From CAWDVH01 sp963805705 (GTDB taxonomy: Bacteria > Actinomycetota > Actinomycetes > Streptosporangiales > Streptosporangiaceae), in contig CAWDVH010000005.1 in assembly GCA_963805705.1 (NCBI GenBank), positions 310,001 through 374,000 on the forward strand: a stretch of DNA of 64,000 nucleotides, in the 5' to 3' direction. A program made the translations under genes and the position numbers. The notes below the pieces were generated by a model. The model searched no databases. It was not told the DNA's origin and was given only the letters and a program-made list of their open reading frames with translations. This document shows positions 43,623 to 51,912 of the stretch, in pieces. Position 1 is the stretch's first letter. The number at the start of each line of letters is the position of its first letter.

Positions 43623-44188
43623 GCGGGCGGCCAGATGCCCGTGATGCTGGTGCGGCCTGCGCGACCAGCAGCGCATACCGGATCAGCGGGCCGGTACCCG
43701 CGCTCTTCCACGAAGATCCGCTCTTCCTCCAGCTCTGCGCCGCCTTTGACGAGCTGCTCGGCCCGGTGGTCACGGCGCTTGACTGCTTTGCCGCCTATCT
43801 CGATCCGTGGCTGGCCCCCGATGACTTCCTGGCCTGGCTCGGCTCCCTGGTCGGCCTCGATGCGGGTCCCAGCGACCTGAGCCGGGCGCTTATCGCGGGT
43901 GCGGTCCGCGGCTACCAGGCCCAGGGCACCACCAGGGGGCTGCGCGCCGTGGTCGCGGCGGCGGCCTGCGTGTCCCCCCGGCAGGTTCACGTTGCCGAGT
44001 CCGGCGCGGTGATCTGGTCCGGCATCCCTGGCGGGGCGGTGCCGCCGCCGTTCGACCCGACGGTCCAGATCACCGTGACGGTTCCTCCTGGCCGGGATCT
44101 GGACGCGGTGGCGGCGTGCGCGCGCGCCGCGGCCGAGCCCGCCATCCCGGTATTCAGTCAACTTCGCGTGGAAGTGGTGGAGACATGA
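43619..44188 (+). CDS. Phage tail protein I-like baseplate protein
   Basis: A 189-residue tail protein I (P2 gpI-like). Diagnostic are VPALFHEDPLFLQLCAAFDELLGPVVTALDCFAAYLDPWLAPDDFLAWLGSLVGL and YQAQGTTRGLRAVVAAA. It sits at the wedge periphery, where fibres normally attach, yet no tail-fibre gene follows. GTG at 43619 overlaps the J gene stop, and its TGA overlaps the next ATG (ATGA), so this is one tightly coupled block. Confidence 0.92.
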   Translation: MSGRPDARDAGAACATSSAYRISGPVPALFHEDPLFLQLCAAFDELLGPVVTALDCFAAYLDPWLAPDDFLAWLGSLVGLDAGPSDLSRALIAGAVRGYQAQGTTRGLRAVVAAAACVSPRQVHVAESGAVIWSGIPGGAVPPPFDPTVQITVTVPPGRDLDAVAACARAAAEPAIPVFSQLRVEVVET

Positions 44189-45204
44189 TCATTTGCAGAG
44201 AATGCGGAAACTCAGCCGAGTCGGTAGACGGTTTCTGCTCGTCGTGCGGCGTCCTGCTCGAATGGTCGGGGGAGCCGGTCGAAGCCGTCGCGGGGGTCGA
44301 CCAGGCCCGGCGGCCGCTCGCGGCCCGAAAGCCCGCCGCGGAGCGGGTCAGGCCCGGACCCCTGCCGCTGGCGACCGGGTCGGTCCATGCGGGCCCCTAC
44401 TGCTCGGCCTGCGGCGTGCGCAATCCGCATGATCGCACGCTCTGCCGGACCTGCGGCGAACTGCTGCGGCCAGGCGCGGAGGCGCCAGAGCCCGCCAGGG
44501 GCTGGTGGCGCCGCCTGCTGGCCCGGCTGCGCGCCGGCCGGCCCGGCGCGGCCGCCGGGCCAGGGTTCGGCGCGCGGGCCGCCGGGACCTATCACCAGGG
44601 CGCGCTGCCGGGCCGTGCCGGGCCGCGCATCGGCCGGGCCCGGCCGCCCAGGCGGGTGGCGCTGAGCCGGTTCGCGCCCTTGCTCCTGGTGGCCGGCCTA
44701 CTCGGAATCGGGCTCGGCCCGGCCAGGGCGTGGCTCACCGTGCACGCGCTCGGCCTGGACCACCGGGCCCGGGCTGAGCTGAGCCAGCATTTCGAGGATG
44801 TCGTGCCGATCAGCGCCAGCGCTTCATCCTCGGCCCATGGTCATCCGGCCCGGCTCGCGATCGACGGCATACAGCAGACGTACTGGCTGACCAGGGGGGC
44901 CAGCGGAACCAGCGCCCGGCTCCGGATCCGGTTCGCCAGCCCGCAGCGGATCGACCGGGTCGGCCTGCTCTCCGGCGAGCCCGGCGGTGCTTACCGGGCC
45001 AGGGCGCGCCCGCAGACCATTGAGCTTTCGGCCGGCCAGCACCGGCCCGTCACGCTGTCCTTTGACGACACGTCCGGCTTTCAGAATCGCCCGGTCAGCC
45101 TGCGCCAGGTCACGGTGATCACCGTAGTGATCAAGGAGGCGTATCCGGGCCAGAAAGGCCAGGCGGTGGCATTGCGCGAGCTTGAGTTCTTCGCCCGCCG
45201 CTGA
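44185..45204 (+). CDS. Zinc-ribbon, single-pass membrane protein with discoidin-like C-terminal domain
   Basis: A 339-residue protein closing the operon. Two zinc ribbons come first: Cys 4, 7, 18, 21 and Cys 73, 76, 87, 90. A basic Arg/Gly/Pro-rich segment follows, then one hydrophobic helix (about 162-182, FAPLLLVAGLLGIGLGPA). The C-terminal 140 residues form a beta-rich discoidin/galactose-binding-like domain (HPARLAIDGIQQTYWLT, LRIRFASPQRIDRVGLLSG, and ALRELEFFARR at the end). By topology the ribbons are inside and the discoidin domain outside. Bitopic membrane proteins are known to link Streptomyces injection systems to the membrane; whether this is an orthologue I cannot tell. Confidence 0.78.
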   Translation: MIICRECGNSAESVDGFCSSCGVLLEWSGEPVEAVAGVDQARRPLAARKPAAERVRPGPLPLATGSVHAGPYCSACGVRNPHDRTLCRTCGELLRPGAEAPEPARGWWRRLLARLRAGRPGAAAGPGFGARAAGTYHQGALPGRAGPRIGRARPPRRVALSRFAPLLLVAGLLGIGLGPARAWLTVHALGLDHRARAELSQHFEDVVPISASASSSAHGHPARLAIDGIQQTYWLTRGASGTSARLRIRFASPQRIDRVGLLSGEPGGAYRARARPQTIELSAGQHRPVTLSFDDTSGFQNRPVSLRQVTVITVVIKEAYPGQKGQAVALRELEFFARR

Positions 45205-45348
45205 TCTGCGGGCCGAGCCGCCGGCTGTGAGGAGCGACCGCCCGCCGCACCGGCACGGGATCGGGATCAGGCACCATGGAGGGCGCTATCCGGACTCCGC
45301 GACGAGCCTGGGCCAGGTCATCGGATGGAATACCCGGCTCGCCCATGT

Positions 45349-45366
45349 AGTTGTACTTTCAACTAG
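45349..45366. promoter_or_regulatory. Candidate operator TAGTTG-N6-CAACTA
   Basis: A perfect inverted repeat with 6-base arms and 6-base spacer, in a locally AT-rich stretch 66 bases before the luciferase-type oxidoreductase start. The size and symmetry suit a MarR- or HxlR-type repressor. No regulator gene is adjacent. Confidence 0.5.
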
Positions 45367-45431
45367 ATTGAGGCGCCTAGCGGCGGCGTGGCGCGTGCTG
45401 GGCACGAACACGAGCGCAGATGGAGTGGCCA

Positions 45432-46538
45432 ATGCAGTTCGGGATCTTCACCGTGGGCGATGTGACGACCGATCCGACGACCGGTCGCACGCCGACCGAG
45501 CATGAGCGGATCAAGGCGATGGTCGCGATTGCCCGCCAGGCCGAGGAGGTCGGACTGGACGTCTTCGCCTCTGGCGAGCACCACAACCCGCCGTTCGTGC
45601 CCTCCTCCCCGACGACCATGCTCGGCTACATCGCGGCGCAGACCAGCAACCTGATCCTCTCGACCTCGACGACGCTGATTACCACGAACGACCCGGTAAA
45701 GATCGCCGAGGACTACGCGATGCTGCAGCATCTGGCCGACGGGCGGGTGGACCTGATGCTCGGCCGCGGCAACATGGGCCCGGTGTACCCGTGGTTCGGC
45801 CAGGACATCCGCAAGGGCATCGAGCTGGCCATCGAGAACTACCACCTGCTGTACCGGCTCTGGCGCGAGGACGTCGTCGACTGGGAGGGCGAGTTCCGGA
45901 CGCCGCTGCAGGGATTCACCTCGACGCCGCGGCCGCTGGACGGCGTGGCGCCGTTCGTGTGGCACGGCTCGATCCGCAGCCCTGAGATCGCGGAGCAGGC
46001 CGCTTTCTACGGTGACGGGTTCTTCGCCAACCACATCTTCTGGCCGACCGAGCACTTCGTCCGGCTGGTCGGCTACTACCGGGAGCGCTTCGCCCACTAC
46101 GGCCACGGCGCTGCCGAGCAGGCGATCGTCGGCCTGGGCGGCCAGGTATTCATGCGCAAGAACTCCCAGGACGCGGTGGCCGAGTTCCGCCCCTACTTCG
46201 ACAACGCCCCGGTCTACGGCCACGGCCCGTCGCTGGAGGAATTCACCGCGCAGACCCCGCTGACCGTCGGCAGCCCGCAGGAGGTCATCGACAAGACGCT
46301 GACCTTCCGTGACCACTTCGGTGACTACCAGCGCCAGCTGTTCCTGATGGATCACGCCGGCCTGCCGCTGAAGGTGGTGCTCGAGCAGCTGGACATGCTC
46401 GGTGAGGTCGTGCCGGTGCTGCGCAGGGAACTCGACGCACTGAGGCCGGCGAACGTGCCGGACGGCCCCACGCACCAGGCCCTGGTCGCGGCATCACTGG
46501 CGCAGGCTGACCCCCAGCCGGAAACGAGCACCCCATGA
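45432..46538 (+). CDS. LLM-class FMN-dependent monooxygenase (luciferase-like, CE1758-type)
   Basis: A 368-residue TIM-barrel flavin monooxygenase. MQFGIFTVGDV starts the barrel; GLDVFASGEHHNPPFVPSSPTTMLGYIAAQT (about 45-75) and DGRVDLMLGRGNMGPVYPWFG (about 105-125) are the luciferase-family flavin loops. The start at 45432 is preferred over ATG 45420 because GGAG lies 6 bases before it. Its stop overlaps the start of an NADPH:FMN reductase gene (ATGA), so the two make a two-component system supplying reduced FMN. The substrate is unknown. Confidence 0.88.
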   Translation: MQFGIFTVGDVTTDPTTGRTPTEHERIKAMVAIARQAEEVGLDVFASGEHHNPPFVPSSPTTMLGYIAAQTSNLILSTSTTLITTNDPVKIAEDYAMLQHLADGRVDLMLGRGNMGPVYPWFGQDIRKGIELAIENYHLLYRLWREDVVDWEGEFRTPLQGFTSTPRPLDGVAPFVWHGSIRSPEIAEQAAFYGDGFFANHIFWPTEHFVRLVGYYRERFAHYGHGAAEQAIVGLGGQVFMRKNSQDAVAEFRPYFDNAPVYGHGPSLEEFTAQTPLTVGSPQEVIDKTLTFRDHFGDYQRQLFLMDHAGLPLKVVLEQLDMLGEVVPVLRRELDALRPANVPDGPTHQALVAASLAQADPQPETSTP

Positions 46539-47143
46539 CACCATGCACCATCGCCGTCGTCTCGGCTGGGCTCAGCCAGCCGTCGTCCACGCGGCTGCTG
46601 GCCGACCAGCTGGCCGCGGCAGCCGCCCGCGGCAGGCCGGCCGGGACGCAGATTGTCACGATCGAGCTGCGCGAGCTTGCGCACGACGTCGTCAACCACC
46701 TGCTGACCGGATTCCCCAGTCCCGCGCTGCAGCACGCCATCGGGCAGGTGGTCGGCGCCGATGGCCTCATCGCCGTCACCCCGCTCTACAGCGGCTCCTA
46801 CAACGGCCTGTTCAAGTCATTCTTCGACGTCATCGACCCCGACGCGCTGGCCGGAAAGCCGGTGCTGATCGCGGCCACCGGCGGCACGGCCCGGCACTCT
46901 CTCGCGCTCGAGCACGCGATCCGACCGCTGTTCAGTTACCTGCGGGCGGTCACCGTGCCCACCGCGGTCTTCGCCGCCACGCAGGACTGGGGCTCGGCGG
47001 GCAGCGCCGGCAGCGAGCTCACCGCCCGGATCGAGCGGGCCGGCGCCGAGCTGGCCGTCATGATCGACCAGCGCCAGCCCGCCGCCCAAGCCGATCCGTA
47101 CGCATCCGCCGTGCCATTCGAGCAGCTGCTCCGCAATGTGTGA
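46535..47143 (+). CDS. NAD(P)H-dependent FMN reductase (CE1759-type)
   Basis: A 202-residue flavodoxin-fold reductase. CTIAVVSAGLSQPSSTRLLADQLA is the phosphate-binding loop; DGLIAVTPLYSGSYNGLFKSFFDVI (about 77-101) is the flavin-binding segment of NADPH:FMN reductases such as MsuE; IAATGGTARHSLALEHAIRPLF closes the fold. It is coupled to the monooxygenase gene by a four-base overlap and ends 52 bases before a convergent gene. Confidence 0.88.
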   Translation: MTPCTIAVVSAGLSQPSSTRLLADQLAAAAARGRPAGTQIVTIELRELAHDVVNHLLTGFPSPALQHAIGQVVGADGLIAVTPLYSGSYNGLFKSFFDVIDPDALAGKPVLIAATGGTARHSLALEHAIRPLFSYLRAVTVPTAVFAATQDWGSAGSAGSELTARIERAGAELAVMIDQRQPAAQADPYASAVPFEQLLRNV

Positions 47144-47195
47144 ATAGGCCAGAAAGCAGCTGGCCAGCGCGGACGATGAACGGTGCCGCGTGGGC

Positions 47196-48275
47196 TCAGG
47201 CGGGTGCGTGCTCTACGCCCCCGCACCAGATGCCTCTGATCGATCGCGTCGCGCGGATGTCGTGCACCGGGTCGCCGTCGATCAGTACCAGGTCGGCGCG
47301 GCGCCCCGGCTCGATCACGCCCCGGTCGGCCAGGCTGAAATACCGGGCGGGCCGGGTAGTGGCGGCCCGCAGTGCGTCGATGGTGCTGACCCCGGCGTCC
47401 ACGAGCAGCTCCAGCTCATGGTGGAGGCTGTCCCCATAGCTGATCTTCGCCGGGACGCCGGGCGCGGCGTTCGCGTCGGTTCCGGCGAGGATGGGCACGC
47501 CGGCCCGGTACAGCGTCGTGACGCTCTCGCGCGCCGCCTCGTAGCGCGCGCCGGGCGGTGCCGACTGCTCGATGACGCCCTCCATCATCGACAGCGTCGG
47601 AATCAGGACGCGGGCGTAGGCGAGCATGCGGTCCGCGGCGGCCGGATCCAGGGCCCGATCCAGCGGCACGTGCGTCAGGACGTCGACCCCCGCCTGCTGC
47701 GCCATCTCGGCGGCGGCGTACGACGAGGCGTGCGCCACGATGAGCTTTGCGTGCGTGCGGGCCGCCGCGACGAGCGCGTCGAGGGTGGCCTGATCGTGGT
47801 CGGCGCCGGGGCTTCCGACGATGATCTTGATGTAGTCCGATCCCTCGGCCGCCCGCTGGGCGACGAAATCCGCCGCCTCGCCCGCGCCGCTCACCAGGCC
47901 CGCCTGGCCGAGCCGGGGAATGCGCGAGTGCAGGCTGCCCGGCGCAATGGCCGGTGTCCCGGCGCTGCGGATATCGGTGAGCCCGGCGGCGCCGCGTAGC
48001 GAGTTCACCAGATCCGGCGGCCCGCCCATGTCCAGCGCGGTCGTCACGCCGTAACCGCACAGCCGGTCAAGTACCTCCCGGCCGGCCAGGTGGACGTGCG
48101 CGTCGATCAGCCCGGGCAGCAGGACGCCGCCGGCACCGTCGACGACGCGGGCACCGCGGGGATCCGCGACGATCCGGCCGGCGTCGATGACGACGGTGCC
48201 GGGAGCCAGCAGCTGCCGGCCGTCGAAGACGCGGACATTGGTCAGGGCGGTCCGGCCCGGCCGCGTGCCGTTCAT
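47196..48275 (-). CDS. Amidohydrolase-family metal-dependent hydrolase
   Basis: A 359-residue member of the amidohydrolase superfamily (imidazolonepropionase/prolidase-like branch). GVLLPGLIDAHVHLAGREVL gives the metal HxH near residue 60; DYIKIIVGSPG carries a lysine at the carboxylated-Lys position; later metal ligands are in AKLIVAHASS and VDVLTHVPLD, and ILAGTDANAAPG holds the catalytic Asp. The C-terminus EPGRRADLVLIDGDPVHDI is the usual closing strand. Substrate unknown. ATG at 48275 follows GGGAGACACC. Confidence 0.85.
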   Translation of the reverse strand: MNGTRPGRTALTNVRVFDGRQLLAPGTVVIDAGRIVADPRGARVVDGAGGVLLPGLIDAHVHLAGREVLDRLCGYGVTTALDMGGPPDLVNSLRGAAGLTDIRSAGTPAIAPGSLHSRIPRLGQAGLVSGAGEAADFVAQRAAEGSDYIKIIVGSPGADHDQATLDALVAAARTHAKLIVAHASSYAAAEMAQQAGVDVLTHVPLDRALDPAAADRMLAYARVLIPTLSMMEGVIEQSAPPGARYEAARESVTTLYRAGVPILAGTDANAAPGVPAKISYGDSLHHELELLVDAGVSTIDALRAATTRPARYFSLADRGVIEPGRRADLVLIDGDPVHDIRATRSIRGIWCGGVEHAPA

Positions 48276-48304
48276 GGTGTCTCCCAGCTCGCCGGGGCGC
48301 CGGC

Positions 48305-48356
48305 CGGGCCGCCGCCCGCTATCAGCACGGCGGGCCGCCGCCCGTTACCAGCGCGG
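48305..48356. repeat. Two 26-base direct repeats upstream of the amidohydrolase gene
   Basis: CGGGCCGCCGCCCGCTATCAG and its following bases are repeated immediately with three differences. They lie in the 173-base divergent gap between the amidohydrolase and the LLM oxidoreductase genes. Confidence 0.7.
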
Positions 48357-48448
48357 CCGTGCTGTCGTCCCGAGTCGTGCCTGCAGCGATCACACATGAA
48401 TGATCAGTCCGGCCACCGCAGGTTGTACAGCGGTGATTTCATTGACCC

Positions 48449-49474
48449 ATGATTATCGGTGTCGGCCTGGATGCCCGGCTCGGCCTGTCATTCGGCCAGC
48501 TGCGGGAAGTCGCACGCGAGGCGGAGCGACTCGGATTCGAGAGCGCGTGGACCCCGGCCGGGGGAGTACCCGATGCGTTCCACGTCTGCGCCGCCTGGTC
48601 ACAGGACACCTCGCTCCGGACCGGCATTTCCGTCGTTCCCGCGGCGCGGATGTGGACGCGGCTGGCCCTGGCGGTGCAGGCGGCGACGGTCGCGCAGCTG
48701 TCGTCGGGGCGCTTTGTGCTCGGCCTCGGGACGGGCGGCTACGGACAATCGTTCTGGGAGTCGGTCGGCCTGCCTGACCGCCCGATCGCGGTCATGCGCG
48801 ACTACACCACGACGGTCCGCCAGCTGCTGGCCGGCCAGACCGTCACCTCCGCCGGGCCGCTCATCCAGCTCCGGTCAGCATCTCTCGGGCTGGCTGACCT
48901 GCCTGCCGCCCCTGTGTACCTGGGGGCGCTCGGCCCGCAGATGCTCCGCCTGGCCGGCGAGGTGGCCGACGGGGCGCTGCTCAACTGGGCCACGCCCGAA
49001 CGCATCGCCGTCAGCCGGACGCGGATCGCCGAGGGCGCCGCGCGGGCCGGACGCGATCCCGCCGAGATCCTGGCCACCATGTACGTCCGCGTGTGCATCG
49101 ATGACGACGTGGCCGCGGCGCGGCGTGCGCTCGGCGAGCAGGTGCTCGGCTACGCGATGGCCCGGCCTGGCGTCCCGCTCGAGGCCGGTTACCGGGGGCT
49201 CTTCGGCCAGATGGGCTTCGGCGAGATTCTGCGTGAGCTCGAAGACCGGCGTGACCGGGGGGCAGCATTGGCGGAGCTGGTGGATGCCGCCCCCGACGAG
49301 CTGCTGGACGCGGTGGGTTATTTCGGCCCGGCCGCCACGGCACCGCAGGCCTTCGCCCGGCTGAGTGCCGGGCTGGACGAGACCATCGTGCGGATCATCA
49401 CCGCCCGTCCCGGGCCCGGGCCAGTCGTCGAGGCCATGAACGCCCTGACCCCGTCGGCCATCCGGGCCGCCTGA
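48449..49474 (+). CDS. LLM-class oxidoreductase, probably F420-dependent
   Basis: A 341-residue TIM-barrel oxidoreductase of the luciferase-like/F420-dependent group. IGVGLDARLGLSFGQLREVAREAERLGFESAWTP opens the barrel, SSGRFVLGLGTGGYGQSFWESVG (about 90-112) is the cofactor-phosphate loop, and VYLGALGPQMLRLAGEVADGALLNWATPE (about 152-180) is typical for F420-linked members. F420 rather than FMN use is inference from these motifs. ATG 48449 has no ribosome site, so the message may be leaderless. Its 3' end is duplicated in a 27-base tandem repeat. Confidence 0.82.
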   Translation: MIIGVGLDARLGLSFGQLREVAREAERLGFESAWTPAGGVPDAFHVCAAWSQDTSLRTGISVVPAARMWTRLALAVQAATVAQLSSGRFVLGLGTGGYGQSFWESVGLPDRPIAVMRDYTTTVRQLLAGQTVTSAGPLIQLRSASLGLADLPAAPVYLGALGPQMLRLAGEVADGALLNWATPERIAVSRTRIAEGAARAGRDPAEILATMYVRVCIDDDVAAARRALGEQVLGYAMARPGVPLEAGYRGLFGQMGFGEILRELEDRRDRGAALAELVDAAPDELLDAVGYFGPAATAPQAFARLSAGLDETIVRIITARPGPGPVVEAMNALTPSAIRAA

Positions 49475-49499
49475 CCCCTGTCGGCCATCCGGGCCGCCT
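49453..49499. repeat. 27-base tandem duplication of a gene end
   Basis: GTCGGCCATCCGGGCCGCCT occurs at 49453-49472 and again at 49480-49499. The first copy is the C-terminus of the LLM gene; the second copy lies between the two convergent stops and ends in the stop of the serine hydrolase gene. Confidence 0.85.
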
Positions 49500-50661
49500 A
49501 ACCGCGACGAGCGGCGGCCAGCACGTCGTCGCATACGGCCGGCATGCCCGTCTCGTCGGCGCCGCGCTGGGTCAGGACGACGACGACGAGATCCTGCGCA
49601 GGGACATTCGACCACGCCGTCCCGAGACCGCCCTCCCAGGTGTACCGGCCGTCATCGAGTACCGACACCCCATAACCCCAGCCGCGTCCTTCCAGGAAGT
49701 CGAAGCCGGGCCAGAGGTTGGCCCGTTGCGCCGGGCTGAGCTGGTCGCGGGTCATCTCGGCGGTCGTGGCCGGCTTCAGTACCGGCGCGCCGCCGCGCAG
49801 CAGCATCCGGCCGAATGCGATCAGGTCGTCGGCGGACGACACCAGGCCGCCGCTGCCGTCCGGGAACGCCGGCGGCCGTGACCACTGTCCGTCCGGCGCG
49901 TCGCTCACCTCCAGCCGGCCGTCCCGATTCTCGTAGGCGGTCGCGAGCCGGGCCGGGTCGGCCGCGTGGAATCCGGTGTCGTCCATGCCCAGCGGGCCGA
50001 GCAGCCGCTCGCGCAGCACGTGCTCGAGCGACGCGCCGGCTGCCCGCGACGCCAGCACCCCGAGAACCTGGTAGCCCGTCTGGTAGAGCCACCGCTCGCC
50101 CGGCTGGGCCAGCAGCGGCAGCTCGCCGAGCCGGGCCAGCCAGGTGTCCGGGCCGGGCATCAGGCCCGGCTGCGGCGGCCCGAACGTGAACAGCTCCCGG
50201 TCGTTCGCCGCGGTGAGGATCGGCCACGGCTCGGGAGCCATGAACATCGCGCCCTGCATCCCGAAGCCCCAGGTGAAAGTGAGCAGGTCGCGGGTGGTGA
50301 TCGGGCGCTGCGCCGGCACCGTGTCCGCCAGGGGTCCGCTAGGGTGGCGCAGCACGCGGCGATCGGCGAGCTCGGGCAGCAGCCGGTCGACCGGCTCGTC
50401 CAGGTCCAGCAGCCCGTCATCGGCCAGCGAGAGCACGGCGGCGGCCGTCATCGGCTTGGTGGTCGAGGAGATCCGGAACAGCGTGTCCCGCCGCATCGGC
50501 GCGCCGCCGACCGCCATCACCCCGGCCGTGGCGACGTGCACCGTGTCACCGCGGGCGACGGCCGCGACGACGCCGGGCACCTGGCCCTGTTCCACGGCGG
50601 CCTCGGCGATCTCATCGATCCGGGCCAGCGCATGGTCGTCGAACCCATCGGGACTGATCAC
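49498..50661 (-). CDS. Serine hydrolase (class C beta-lactamase / D-aminopeptidase fold)
   Basis: A 387-residue beta-lactamase-like serine hydrolase. RISSTTKPMTAAAVLSL contains the nucleophile motif STTK near residue 66; WLYQTGYQVLGVLASR holds the tyrosine motif near 188; the C-terminal RGWGYGVSVLDDG and WEGGLGTAWSN replace the KTG-type triad of true beta-lactamases. No signal peptide, so it is a cytosolic esterase/peptidase type rather than a drug-resistance enzyme. GTG start at 50661. Confidence 0.87.
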   Translation of the reverse strand: MISPDGFDDHALARIDEIAEAAVEQGQVPGVVAAVARGDTVHVATAGVMAVGGAPMRRDTLFRISSTTKPMTAAAVLSLADDGLLDLDEPVDRLLPELADRRVLRHPSGPLADTVPAQRPITTRDLLTFTWGFGMQGAMFMAPEPWPILTAANDRELFTFGPPQPGLMPGPDTWLARLGELPLLAQPGERWLYQTGYQVLGVLASRAAGASLEHVLRERLLGPLGMDDTGFHAADPARLATAYENRDGRLEVSDAPDGQWSRPPAFPDGSGGLVSSADDLIAFGRMLLRGGAPVLKPATTAEMTRDQLSPAQRANLWPGFDFLEGRGWGYGVSVLDDGRYTWEGGLGTAWSNVPAQDLVVVVLTQRGADETGMPAVCDDVLAAARRG

Positions 50662-50727
50662 CGGGCCAGCCTATGGGCACCGGGCCCCATCGCCAGGCGC
50701 CATGCACCCGGCTGAGGCCGGTGTTTC

Positions 50728-50740
50728 GCCCAGACTGGGC
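50728..50740. promoter_or_regulatory. 13-base palindrome GCCCAG-A-CTGGGC
   Basis: A perfect palindrome about 100 bases upstream of the alpha/beta-hydrolase gene and 67 bases upstream of the divergent serine hydrolase gene. It could be a shared operator; nothing else supports this. Confidence 0.3.
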
Positions 50741-50842
50741 TAACGTCCACGAAGAGCGGTCACGCCACGCGTGCCCCTTCAGTGACCCAGAAGCTACGTC
50801 GGCAGGTTCGCAACGGCCCGCATGAGCGAGGAGAATTTCATC

Positions 50843-51874
50843 ATGGCGTACGACAGCGCAGCTGACCCCCGGCTCGACCCCCGGCTGAAGGCGATCCTGG
50901 CCACTTTGCCCCCGGTTACCCTCAGCGATGTCGAGAGCCGCGAGGCGCTGCTGGCCGAGGCCAACTCCGACGCCGCGCGCGAGCAGGCCGAGCTCTTCCG
51001 GTCCTTCATGGACCTGTGCGACACCGAGGAGGCCGCGCCGTCCGCCGGCCTTCGCATCCATACCGAGAAGGTCGTCTCCGCGCCCGACGGCAATACCATC
51101 AACCTCCAGGTCATCCGCCCCGACACCGACGAGACGCTGGCCTGCGTCTACTACATTCACGGCGGCGGCATGGCCTCGCTGTCGTGCTACGACGGGATGT
51201 ACCGCGGCTGGGGCAAGCTGCTCGCGGCTAACGGCGTGGCCGTCGTCATGGTCGATTTCCGCAACGCGCTCGTGGCCTCATCTGCACCTGAGGTCGCGCC
51301 GTTCCCCGCGGGTCTCAATGACTGCGTCTCGGGGCTCCGGTGGGTCGTGGCCAGCGCGGCGCACCTGGGCATCGACCCGGCCCGCATCGTTGTCGCCGGC
51401 GAGAGCGGCGGCGGCAACCTGACCCTCGCGACCGGCCTCGCGCTCCAGCGAGACGGCGACCTCGGCCTCGTCAAGGGCCTCTACGCCCTGTGTCCCTACA
51501 TCGCCGGCCAGTGGCCGACACCGGAGAGCCCGTCGTCGGTCGAGAACGAAGGGATCCTGCTCAGCCTGCACAGCAACCGCGGCGCGATGGGATACGGGAT
51601 CGAGGCCTTTAACGAGCGCAATCCGCTGGCGTGGCCGTCCTTCGCCACTGTCGACGACGTTGCGGGGTTCCCGCCGACGGTGATTAACGTCAACGAGTGC
51701 GACCCGCTGCGCGATGAGGGCATCAATTTCTACCGCCTGCTCCTGCAGGCCGGGGTCCCCGCCCGTTGCCGTCAGATGATGGGCACCATGCACGGCACCG
51801 AGATCTTCACGATCGCCTGCCCGGACATCAGCCGCGACACCGCCAGGGACATCGCCGATTTCTCCAGGAACTAG
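50843..51874 (+). CDS. Alpha/beta hydrolase of the hormone-sensitive-lipase family
   Basis: A 343-residue esterase. The oxyanion-hole motif is YYIHGGGMASLSC (about residues 103-115), the nucleophile elbow GESGGGNLTLATGL (about 188-201), the acid lies in INVNECDPLRDEG and the catalytic His in MMGTMHGTEIF. HGGG plus GESGG is diagnostic of the HSL family. The start at 50843 has GAGGAG nine bases upstream; the ATG at 50822 has no such site. Substrate unknown. Confidence 0.87.
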   Translation: MAYDSAADPRLDPRLKAILATLPPVTLSDVESREALLAEANSDAAREQAELFRSFMDLCDTEEAAPSAGLRIHTEKVVSAPDGNTINLQVIRPDTDETLACVYYIHGGGMASLSCYDGMYRGWGKLLAANGVAVVMVDFRNALVASSAPEVAPFPAGLNDCVSGLRWVVASAAHLGIDPARIVVAGESGGGNLTLATGLALQRDGDLGLVKGLYALCPYIAGQWPTPESPSSVENEGILLSLHSNRGAMGYGIEAFNERNPLAWPSFATVDDVAGFPPTVINVNECDPLRDEGINFYRLLLQAGVPARCRQMMGTMHGTEIFTIACPDISRDTARDIADFSRN

Positions 51875-51912
51875 CTTCCGCCCGTCACGCTAGCTTCCCG
51901 GCTCGCGCCGGC

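Noticed and set aside
31638..44188. Cluster considered as a prophage
   Set aside because: There is no capsid, portal, terminase, integrase or holin gene, and the DUF4255 cap and LysM adaptor belong to injection systems.
31638..44188. Cluster considered as a type VI secretion system
   Set aside because: No TssJLM membrane complex, no ClpV and a single fused sheath protein rather than a TssB/TssC pair; VgrG and PAAR also occur in eCIS.
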